Shown here one piece after another: positions 1-6,310 of a stretch of 19,074 bases of DNA. The DNA is from Tannerella sp. (GTDB lineage: Bacteria; Bacteroidota; Bacteroidia; Bacteroidales; Tannerellaceae), in assembly GCA_031263835.1 (NCBI GenBank), contig JAISEZ010000262.1, forward strand, positions 1 through 19,074. Reading direction: 5' to 3'. The translations under genes and the position numbers were made by a program. Below the pieces are notes generated by a model. It was given only the letters and a program-made list of their open reading frames with translations. It was not told the origin of the DNA and did no database searches. Within the stretch, counting starts at the first letter, position 1; each line of letters opens with the position of its first letter.

Positions 1-2
1 GG

Positions 3-185
3 TTGAGAAACAGAATAGAAGCTCATATTTGCATTTCATTTACCGCATACACAATACTGATGGAACTGGAGCGGATTTTGAAAAGTAACAACTCTGATAT
101 ACGCTTAAAGCAGGCAGGAGAACTGACCAAACGTATGTATCAGATAAAGAGTATGCTGCCAGCCTCAGGAAAAACAAAAGAATAA
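3..185 (+). pseudogene. IS1634-type transposase, C-terminal fragment
   Basis: The frame is open from the window edge, so the 5' part lies outside; the apparent first codon (TTG) is an internal Leu. The segment RNRIEAHICISFTAYTILME matches, from memory, the conserved end of DDE transposases of the IS1634 type (IS4 superfamily), where an RIEAHICISF block follows the catalytic glutamate region. The frame stops at TAA (183-185). A further family-like tail, MDEKQRELYPIILKNS, is readable at 196-246 in another frame, so the original C-terminus appears broken by a nonsense codon plus a one-base shift. This is probably a decayed insertion sequence end. The sequence is AT-richer than the genes to its right. 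No terminal inverted repeat could be fixed. Confidence is high for transposase ancestry and moderate for the exact family. Confidence 0.75.
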
Positions 186-246
186 ATTCTAAACAATGGA
201 TGAAAAACAGCGGGAACTGTATCCAATCATACTCAAAAACTCTTAG

Positions 247-737
247 GGTGTCCCATTGGCGAAAACAGGAGGGCAGCATACCTTCCGTCACCATCCATTT
301 GAATGAAACGGGGCTGTGAAAATGGATATATTGCCCTTGCAGGGCGCAGGACGGGGCGTGCATTATCTATCCCAAGGCGTTGCCATTGGGCTGGGTTATA
401 TCGGGCTTTCAGCCCAGTCGTGGTCGGAAGATTTTAATTTACAAAGATTCAGTGATTTGCCATATTTTCAAGTAGCAAATTTCACGCTGAACAGCCCGAC
501 GATGAATGTTTCTGTTGCGGCGGACAGCCGGGTACACGCTGCCGTACGGTTTTACAGCCATACGCTGCAGCGGATACGGCCAAAACTTTTCCTTTTAAAC
601 TTTACGGTTTTCCATGTATTATAAATTACCTTTTTCCATGTGATTACCGTGTATACCGGGCACACGGATCCGGAGCACCCGGATATGATATGTCCCGATG
701 CCCGCTCCCTGTCGACAGGTTGCCGCAATACGTCTTT
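247..737. other. Non-coding stretch between two transposase remnants
   Basis: There is no credible gene here; the short open frames have no recognisable protein features. It contains the hairpin-rich segment at 329-420 described separately, followed by an AT-rich part (about 430-640) and a GC-richer part leading into the minus-strand transposase remnant. It reads as decayed mobile-element debris, but no further element could be identified. Confidence 0.6.
329..420. repeat. Hairpin-rich dispersed-repeat-like segment
   Basis: Two tight hairpins are visible: GCCCT-TGC-AGGGC at 333-345, and GGGCT-TTC-AGCCC at 403-415. A larger stem pairs TGGGCTG (387-393) with CAGCCCA (410-416). The phrase GGGCTGGGTTATATCGGG followed by CTTTCAGCCC resembles a repeat I recall seeing scattered in bacterial genomes, usually non-coding. 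There is no second copy in this window, so calling it dispersed is memory plus inference; the palindromes are seen directly. Confidence 0.45.
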
Positions 738-968
738 TTACGGAGACCGTAAATCGATTCTTTTCGGGTCTCCGCCGGATATGACCGCAACGGCAGCCAG
801 CGTCAGTTCCTGTAGCTCAACCGGCATTCTGCGCTTTGCCGTCCCGAACCCGATGCCGTTTTCTTTTCTGTAAATCATTATCGGCATGGCTGTAATGAGC
901 GTCATGTACAGCATCACCTCCATGCCGTTCCGGTTAAGTGATATGAAATGGCTGAAGCTTAGAAACTG
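738..968 (-). pseudogene. IS4-like DDE transposase, C-terminal remnant
   Basis: On the minus strand, an open frame from about 968 down to the stop at 738-740 encodes FSHFISLNRNGMEVMLYMTL, then ITAMPIMIYRKENGIGFGTAKRR, ending near SGGDPKRIDL. This pattern (NRNG-E-MLYMTLI, then a Tyr-Lys-rich GIG-TAKRR block and a terminal GGDPK) recalls the last ~75 residues of IS4-like DDE transposases of Bacteroidota. The catalytic core is absent. The open frame continues upstream to 1100, but only into the dispersed repeat at about 1011-1090, whose translation is not transposase-like. This is therefore a truncated remnant, unrelated in sequence to the transposase fragment at the left edge. The family call rests on remembered motifs. 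Confidence 0.6.
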
Positions 969-1010
969 TATAACTGATGTTACGCAGCACTTTTTGTGCA
1001 CTGCAGGTTG

Positions 1011-1090
1011 CCGCCGGAAGGCGTTCAAGATGGATAATCCCGTGCAAGCCGCAGGCGCAGCTCGGGGTAGAGACGTGACGCATGGCGTCT
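1011..1090 (+). repeat. Dispersed palindromic repeat, copy A
   Basis: This segment contains GGATAATCCCGTGCAAGCCG, then CAGGCGCAGCTCGGGGTAGA and GACGTGACGCATGGCGTC. It is strongly similar to the left arm of the large palindrome at 3046-3109 and to the reverse complement of its right arm (3174-3238). Weaker similarity may extend left to about 980. It ends a few bases past the stop codon of the OstA-like gene and abuts the transposase remnant, which it may have truncated. It has no coding capacity of its own. Repeat status is seen directly through the second locus in this window; its mobility is inference. Confidence 0.8.
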
Positions 1091-1096
1091 GCACGT

Positions 1097-2695
1097 TCAA
1101 TTTTTGAACACGTTTGACCTTTTCGGCGGGATGTCTTCCGTTTTGCGTTTAGCTGTGCGGTAGATGTCGTCTTTGTCGGCGGGACGCAGGTAGTCGTACC
1201 AGTAAAAGCCCTTCAGCTTTTTCTGTTCCGGCAGCAGGTCGGGCAGGGGAGTCGCCGTTCCTGTCGGGTGCGGCCAGATTTTCAGCTTTTCCAGCTGATT
1301 TTCCTTTATCCACATCCGCAGGTAACTGCTTTTCGTTTCGTTCATTTCCCACAGTAAACCGTCGTCGTGAACCGGGTAATATATCGTTTCCACACTGCCC
1401 TCCATATCAATCAGGCGCACGGCGCTGCCCTCCATAAAGGCTTTCATGTCGTCTCCCTTCAACTGGTTGTAGGCCGAAGAGTCCAGTTCCTGAACGGCAA
1501 AGGCGTACAGGATGACGTGCACGTAATCGACCGTACTGTCTTTCATGAACACCTTGACGGTATCGCCGGTGAGCTGGTAGGCTTCGTTCCAGAGTATCGG
1601 GTCGAGGTACATGCGCAGGACGGAATCTTTCGTGTTGAAGAGCATCGAGTCGCAAACGCCCTGTATGTCCGTGCGATAGAAACGGACGCCGTAGTAGGCG
1701 CGGAGTTCGCGGCCGGCCGAGTCGGGGGTGGTCATCTCGAACATGTCGGCGTGAATGTAGAGCGTGTCGCCCTGCGAATATTCCATGCAGCGGGCGCTGT
1801 CGGTCACGTAGGCGTATTCCGTCTTTTCGCCGTACTGCCCGTACTGCCCTTCCAGGATGATGCGGTTGAGCGTGTCCTGCAGGAAGACGTTGCCGAACGC
1901 TTCGCCGAAACCGGTTTCACGGTTGTAGGCAATGGAATCGCCGGTCAGGAAGCGGTTTCCCGATACCACCGTCGAGCGGTCCAGCAGGCGGGAGGTGTTT
2001 TCCGTCGTGTTGTACCAGCCCCTGGAGGTGTAAACCGTTCCGCTGTCCGACTCAATGACGGAGGGGCCAAGGATGATGGCCACCTTCGTGTCGGTCAGAT
2101 AGTGCAGGGTATCCGACCGGAGCGTGAACTCCGGATTTTCGAGGCGAACGCTGTCGTTGAAAATGGCCAGTTCCTGCCCCGGCGAATACTGTCCGTAGAT
2201 GGAATACAGTTCGTTTTCGCTGTCCACAATCACCCCGCCTTCGAAATAATACCCGATATCCGTTGTCCGGCTGTAGTCCAGGCTGTCGGTGAAGAGCGTG
2301 ACAACGGCGGTGTCGGACTGGATGTTCCGCATCACCACGTTCCTCCGTATCCGGGCTATCTGCGTGTTTCCGTCATAAAAGAGGTAGTCGCCGTGAATGT
2401 CCAGCGTGTCGCCCTGTTCCATGCAAACCCTGCCGAAGGCTTCGAGCGAACTGCTCAGCTCGTAGTAATACGCGCTGTCGCAGTACATGAAAGCGCTGTC
2501 GTGCCGGAAACAGACGTTTCCGGTGAGCACCTGCCGGTCGGGGTTGAGTTCCCGGTCATACGTCTGCACGTCTGCGTATTCCAGATAGATTTTGGAAATG
2601 ACACTGTCCGCCTGCTGCGACAGGGCGGCGCCCAGGCACAGGAACATCGCGGCAGCGACGAAAGCCGAACGGCGAAACACGGAGGGGGGAATCAT
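1097..2695 (-). CDS. OstA-like (LptA/LptD-N family) periplasmic protein
   Basis: This 532-residue protein begins with a probable signal peptide (hydrophobic run at about residues 10-26, cleavage near ALSQQ). The rest is a long beta-rich series of repeats of the type 'TGNVCFRHDSAFMYCDSAYY', 'GDTLDIHGDYLFYDG', 'SDTLHYLTDTKVAIILGPS', characteristic of OstA-like beta-jellyroll proteins. Related domains in LptA and LptD carry lipopolysaccharide across the periplasm, so a role in outer-membrane LPS transport is a family-based inference. The ATG at 2695 directly precedes the signal peptide. It lies 643 bp downstream of the cysteine-rich gene on the same strand, separated by the repeat block, so whether it shares the foldase transcript is open. 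The stop (1097-1099) sits inside a short hairpin and next to repeat copy A. No gene follows downstream on its strand in this window. Confidence 0.85.
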   Translation of the reverse strand: MIPPSVFRRSAFVAAAMFLCLGAALSQQADSVISKIYLEYADVQTYDRELNPDRQVLTGNVCFRHDSAFMYCDSAYYYELSSSLEAFGRVCMEQGDTLDIHGDYLFYDGNTQIARIRRNVVMRNIQSDTAVVTLFTDSLDYSRTTDIGYYFEGGVIVDSENELYSIYGQYSPGQELAIFNDSVRLENPEFTLRSDTLHYLTDTKVAIILGPSVIESDSGTVYTSRGWYNTTENTSRLLDRSTVVSGNRFLTGDSIAYNRETGFGEAFGNVFLQDTLNRIILEGQYGQYGEKTEYAYVTDSARCMEYSQGDTLYIHADMFEMTTPDSAGRELRAYYGVRFYRTDIQGVCDSMLFNTKDSVLRMYLDPILWNEAYQLTGDTVKVFMKDSTVDYVHVILYAFAVQELDSSAYNQLKGDDMKAFMEGSAVRLIDMEGSVETIYYPVHDDGLLWEMNETKSSYLRMWIKENQLEKLKIWPHPTGTATPLPDLLPEQKKLKGFYWYDYLRPADKDDIYRTAKRKTEDIPPKRSNVFKN

Positions 2696-2760
2696 GGGAC
2701 AAAACTGTTATGTGATACGAAATAATCAGGATGCAATAGCCTGTTTTACAGACCTGTCAG

Positions 2761-3012
2761 GAAGTTTTCCGCTTATGAGCGGAAGTTTTCCGGTTACAAC
2801 GGGAAGTTTTCTCGTCATGTCGAGAAGTTTTCTCGACATGACGAGAAGTTTTCTCGACATGACGGGAAGTTTTCTCGACATGACGGGAAGTTTTCTCGAC
2901 ATGACGGGAAGTTTTCTCGACATGACGGGAAGTTTTCTCGACATGTCGAGAAGTTTTCTCGACATGACGGGAAGTTTTCTCGACATGACGAGAAGTTTTC
3001 TCGACATGTCGA
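2761..3012. repeat. 21-bp tandem repeat array, 12 units
   Basis: Twelve units begin at exact 21-bp spacing (2761, 2782, 2803, 2824, 2845, 2866, 2887, 2908, 2929, 2950, 2971, 2992), with a degenerate thirteenth at 3013. The common unit has the core GAAGTTTTCTCGACATGAC plus two more bases. The first two units (2761-2802) are the most divergent; the later ones differ mainly at ACATGAC versus ACATGTC and at CGGG versus CGAG. Where ACATGTC occurs, the junction forms a perfect 18-bp palindrome, TTCTCGACATGTCGAGAA, at 2935-2952 and 2998-3015. The array lies 65 bp upstream of the OstA-like start codon. It is minisatellite-like; function unknown. Confidence 0.95.
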
Positions 3013-3045
3013 GAAATGTTGTGCAACGCTTCGTCATTACGGCTG

Positions 3046-3238
3046 GACGCCGTATGGCGTCCGACACGGATAACCCCGTGCAGGCGGAGCGCAACCCGGG
3101 GATAGAGACGCGATGCATCGCGTCTCTACTGCGTGGCAGTTGAACTGCTTCGCAGTTCCGGCAGCCGGATGCGGTCTCTACCCCGGGCTGCGCCTGCGGC
3201 TTGCACGGGGTTATCCGTGTCGGACGCCCTGCGGCGTC
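3046..3238. repeat. Large imperfect palindrome (two head-to-head repeat copies)
   Basis: The left arm (3046-3109) and right arm (3174-3238) are near-perfect reverse complements: GTCCGACACGGATAACCCCG on the left pairs with CGGGGTTATCCGTGTCGGAC on the right, with small differences further in. Between and overlapping the arms are a perfect 26-bp palindrome at 3103-3128 (half-site TAGAGACGCGATG) and a hairpin GAACTGC-TTC-GCAGTTC at 3142-3158. Copy A of the same element lies at about 1011-1090. Such structures are typical of REP-like or MITE-like elements; no transposase is associated here. Confidence 0.9.
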
Positions 3239-3338
3239 AGCCCGGAAAACCGTGCCGCGCACAGTATAAAGGTAGCATATATCCCTTTTCATTCTCTTTG
3301 GCGTTGGCAAATCATGCTGTTTCACAGGAACGCTTATC

Positions 3339-3854
3339 TTAAGGTGGTGTCGTCCACACTGCACCGCACCGACGACACCAGTATTCCGTATGCCCTATCG
3401 AATAGTCGTCTATGCAGTTTCTTTCATCCACGCAGGTTGATTCAACCATAGATGCGCTTCCGCATCTGCACTCGCTGTCCCTGTCGTGTTCTACTGCTCC
3501 GTATCGCCTGCTGCAGTCGTCCCGATGATAGTATGCCATGGATACGGTACCGCATCGCCTGCACTCGCAGTTGTCCCAGGCATGTTCTGCTTCTCCGCAT
3601 CGCTGACAAACACAGCCTGTTTTTTTATGTCCGGCTATCATACAAATAAGGTCAACCATCCGGTTATAAAGCAGGAGGGGGAGTATCAGTACGAGATATA
3701 GCACCAGTCCCACGGTCAATCCTATTCCCCACGGTACCATTGAATTTACGCCAAAGCGGTACATTCCAAAGATAACGAAAACAGCCATTCCACCACCACC
3801 GGTCATCAATAGAACTCTATTACAGCCGGAATCTGTTATTGCTATTTTTTTCAT
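3339..3854 (-). CDS. Cysteine-rich membrane protein with degenerate zinc-ribbon-like repeats
   Basis: This 171-residue protein has two predicted membrane segments (about residues 14-33 and 43-64) followed by a cysteine-rich tail. The tail has C-x-C-x2-C motifs at C81/C83/C86 and C96/C98/C101, partial versions around C114 and C129/C131, and a final C160-x2-C163. The spacing resembles short zinc-ribbon repeats of the HxWxxCxCxxCG type; the middle repeats have lost cysteines, suggesting decay. The start at 3854 follows an AGGCAGGA sequence. An alternative ATG at 3872 overlaps the TAA of the SurA-like gene by one base (TAATG) and would add six residues, so translation is probably coupled either way. 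I do not recognise the family or function. It may be an accessory insertion behind the foldase genes. Confidence 0.7.
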   Translation of the reverse strand: MKKIAITDSGCNRVLLMTGGGGMAVFVIFGMYRFGVNSMVPWGIGLTVGLVLYLVLILPLLLYNRMVDLICMIAGHKKTGCVCQRCGEAEHAWDNCECRRCGTVSMAYYHRDDCSRRYGAVEHDRDSECRCGSASMVESTCVDERNCIDDYSIGHTEYWCRRCGAVWTTPP

Positions 3855-3871
3855 GTGTTCCTGCCTTTTCA

Positions 3872-5422
3872 TTACTGAAGGGACGGGGCTGTTTCGCCGG
3901 GCTTTTGCGCGGGAGGCGGCGCCTTGCGCTGTTCGCTCTTTTGCTTTTTCCGCTCTTCCTTTGCCGCGCGCCTTTTTTCTTTCCGGTCTTCCGTGACGGT
4001 GGGCGTCCATTCCCTGCCGGGCAGGTCGTCCGAAACGTCCCTGACCCAGCCGGCGTACTGGAAGTCGCAGTGACGCCAGCCGTCCGCAATCCGGACATAG
4101 GTCGTTTTCAGCTTTTTCTCCACCCATTCGTTCAGGAGGTCTTCCTTTTTCCGCTCCTCGACCAGGGACTTGAGCGCCTGATAGTCGTCGGCCAGATTGG
4201 CTTTGTGGTTGACCGTCCGGTTACGCAGCTTGACGATGGCTATCACATCCTTCTGCTTGTCGGTTACCATCCGGAAGGGTTTGGATATTTCGCCCGGCTG
4301 CATCCCGTCGACCACCTTGCCCACTTCCTGGGGCAGCTCTTCCATTTCAAACTTGGGCGTTCCGGCGTGCGCGCTTTCGTACCGCTGGTTGACCATCAGG
4401 CCCTTGTTGTTGCGCGTGTCCTTGTCGTAGGAAAGGTAGGTGGCGGCTTCTTCAAAGGTCAGCCTGCTTTCGAGGATGTCCGTGTAGAGCGAATCCATGC
4501 GGACGGCCGTTTCGTTGAGTTCATTGTCCGACACCTTGGGCCGCAGCAGGATGTGGCGGCAGTTGATGCGGTCGCCGCGCTTTTCAATCAGCTGGATGAT
4601 GTGAAATCCGTATTCCGTCTCCACGATGTTGGAAACCCGTTTCGGGTCGGACAGGTTGAAGGCGACGTTGGCAAATTCGGGCAGGAGGTTTCCCTTGCTC
4701 ATGAATCCCATGTCGCCGCCGCGGGAGGCCGAGCCGGGGTCTTCGGAATACATGACCGCGAGGGTCGAAAATTCCATCCTGCCGCTGTGCACCTGTTCGG
4801 TATAGTCTCTCAGGCGTTCCTTGAGGGCGTCGATTTCTTCCAGGGGAATCTTCGGCTCCAGGGTGATAATCTGCACTTCGACCGTGGTCGGAATCATGGG
4901 CAGGCTGTCCTGGGAAATGTTCCGGAAATAGCTGCGCACTTCCGAGGGGGTGAGCTTGACGTCGCCGACCAGCTGCTGCTGCATTTTCTGCACAACCTGC
5001 TGCTCGCGCACCATCGTTTTGCGTATTTCCTTGATTTGAGACAGTTTCATGTTGAAGTATTCCTCCAGTTTCTCCCGCGAGCCGATGCGGTTGATGTCGG
5101 CGTTGATGTACTGGTCAACCATGCGGATGACCTGCCCTTCTTCCACGTCGATACTGTCGAGCTTGGCCTGGTTGAGGTAGAGTTTCTGGATGGCAATCTG
5201 TTCCGGAATGAAACAGTAGGGGTCGCCCTCAAGGCGCATCCGCTGACTTTGCATCAGCAGGCGCTGCGATTCCACATCCGAACGCAGAATGGCTTCGTCG
5301 CCGACAATCCATACAATTTCATCGACTACATTATCCTCGCCCCTGTCCACCGCGTTATCCTGTCCCCTGACCATGCTCAGGCTACAGATACATATTAAAA
5401 TAATTATTTTTGTCCGTTTCAT
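3872..5422 (-). CDS. SurA-like peptidyl-prolyl isomerase (periplasmic foldase)
   Basis: This 516-residue protein has an N-terminal signal peptide (residues 1-20, cleavage near VRG-QD), then a SurA-N-like helical region starting VVDEIVWIVGDEAILRSDVE, in which the protein's own name-giving start of SurA domains is recognisable. A PpiC/parvulin-type domain follows (about 180-283, with SEDPGSASRGGDMGF and ETEYGFHIIQLIEKRGD), then a second, more divergent parvulin-like domain beginning at CRHILLRPKVS (about 288-400). The C-terminus (about 478-516) is a lysine/arginine- and proline-rich tail. It should act in the periplasm on outer-membrane proteins; this is inferred from the family. The ATG abuts the TAA of the upstream lipoprotein gene (5425-5423) with no gap, implying coupled translation within one operon. 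Confidence 0.9.
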   Translation of the reverse strand: MKRTKIIILICICSLSMVRGQDNAVDRGEDNVVDEIVWIVGDEAILRSDVESQRLLMQSQRMRLEGDPYCFIPEQIAIQKLYLNQAKLDSIDVEEGQVIRMVDQYINADINRIGSREKLEEYFNMKLSQIKEIRKTMVREQQVVQKMQQQLVGDVKLTPSEVRSYFRNISQDSLPMIPTTVEVQIITLEPKIPLEEIDALKERLRDYTEQVHSGRMEFSTLAVMYSEDPGSASRGGDMGFMSKGNLLPEFANVAFNLSDPKRVSNIVETEYGFHIIQLIEKRGDRINCRHILLRPKVSDNELNETAVRMDSLYTDILESRLTFEEAATYLSYDKDTRNNKGLMVNQRYESAHAGTPKFEMEELPQEVGKVVDGMQPGEISKPFRMVTDKQKDVIAIVKLRNRTVNHKANLADDYQALKSLVEERKKEDLLNEWVEKKLKTTYVRIADGWRHCDFQYAGWVRDVSDDLPGREWTPTVTEDRKEKRRAAKEERKKQKSEQRKAPPPAQKPGETAPSLQ

Positions 5423-6298
5423 TTATTCAGCGTTTGGTTCCTGATTTGTATAAAAGACGACCTGTCCCTTGCGGACGGCGTCCCGATATAATTCTTCTTC
5501 CGTATTTTTAAGAAATTCAATTTTCCTTCTGTTTATCACTAATTCCTGAATCTGCGGAAGCACATATTCGTAGGGCGCCACATTTCCGGAAAGCACGTAT
5601 TCGGAAATATGGAGCAGATAGCAATACATGCTGTCCGTGACTTCAATGGAATGATTCGTTTTCAGATACTGCGACGTATTCGGAATATGAACCGGTATCC
5701 TGCCCAGTATTTCGCCGGCATCGACCCAGCGGTCGTAAAAATATTCATACGTGACGGCGTTCCGGATACTGAACTTTTCAATATCTTCCACCACATTCAG
5801 CTCCTTCCTGCGATATTTCTTCCGGATGTCCTCCAGCCCGGGCGCATCGACCGGCGCTATCAAAAACAGCCCCTTCATCACGTCGCTGCTCAGGATAAAC
5901 TTTTTCGGGTTCTCCCGATAAAAGGTCTGCTTCTCATGCTCGGGGATTTCGGATGCCAGTTTGGTGCGAATCAGGTTTTCCTGATAGCGGTGCATAAGCA
6001 GGGAACGCCGGTATTCTTCCACCAGACGGTCGATGACGTCCGCATCTTCATTGCCGATGTTCCGCCTGGCCGCTTCATACGTCAGCAGGTCTTTCACCCA
6101 TTTGGTCACATAATGTTCGGCAATCAGCAGGCTGTCGGCGTGCGGCGTCCCGTCCGGTATGAAATGCGCCACTTCATTTTGGGTCAAAACCTGTCCGCCG
6201 ACTTTGACTGCGATGTCCGAACGGACGGTTTCCGGGGGCCGGCAGGCATGCAGCATCAGCATGCCTGCGACAAGGAAAAAAACGGGGGTGCGCGCCAT
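5423..6298 (-). CDS. SurA-N-like lipoprotein, putative foldase
   Basis: This 291-residue protein begins with a lipoprotein signal: a hydrophobic run and lipobox LHAC with the acylated Cys at residue 19. The first ~100 mature residues (DIAVKVGGQVLTQNEVAHFI, then a helical region with WVKDLLTYEAARRN) look like the SurA N-terminal chaperone domain. The remaining part lacks a clear parvulin active-site region, so isomerase activity is doubtful; a chaperone role at the membrane is more likely. It lies 12 bp after the two-domain foldase and directly abuts the SurA-like gene, so the three exported foldases form one transcription unit. Family is inferred from motif and context; specific substrate unknown. 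Confidence 0.75.
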   Translation of the reverse strand: MARTPVFFLVAGMLMLHACRPPETVRSDIAVKVGGQVLTQNEVAHFIPDGTPHADSLLIAEHYVTKWVKDLLTYEAARRNIGNEDADVIDRLVEEYRRSLLMHRYQENLIRTKLASEIPEHEKQTFYRENPKKFILSSDVMKGLFLIAPVDAPGLEDIRKKYRRKELNVVEDIEKFSIRNAVTYEYFYDRWVDAGEILGRIPVHIPNTSQYLKTNHSIEVTDSMYCYLLHISEYVLSGNVAPYEYVLPQIQELVINRRKIEFLKNTEEELYRDAVRKGQVVFYTNQEPNAE

Positions 6299-6310
6299 CT
6301 CCGGATGGGT

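Larger units (their letters stand above)
2696..3338. other. Repeat-filled gap between Cys-rich gene and OstA-like gene
   Basis: There is no convincing gene in this 643-bp stretch. It holds the 21-bp tandem array (2761-3012), the large palindromic element (3046-3238) and a short segment (3246-3269) that recurs near the right end of the window. Long open frames exist on both strands only because the repeat length is a multiple of three; they translate to monotonous GSFLDMT or VMSRKLP repeats and run into the palindromic element. No match to TAnnTTTG was found immediately upstream of the OstA-like start. Confidence 0.7.

Noticed and set aside
1095..1109. Hairpin GTTCAA-TTT-TTGAAC at the end of the OstA-like gene as a terminator
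   Set aside because: The stem is AT-rich and only 6 bp, overlaps the stop codon, and is not followed by a T-run on either strand.
1367..2725. 452-residue plus-strand open frame
   Set aside because: It is antisense to the OstA-like gene, whose signal peptide and repeated beta motifs are convincing; the antisense translation has no recognisable features.
2761..3012. CRISPR array
   Set aside because: The repeats are contiguous at 21 bp with no unique spacers and no cas genes nearby.
3981..4127. Longer start for the Cys-rich protein (262 residues, from 4127)
   Set aside because: The added N-terminus only re-reads the 3' end of the SurA-like gene in another frame; a start at 3854 or 3872 places the membrane segments at the N-terminus.
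3839..5398. 519-residue plus-strand open frame
   Set aside because: It is the shadow of the SurA-like gene; composition is rich in His/Val/Phe as expected from an antisense frame.
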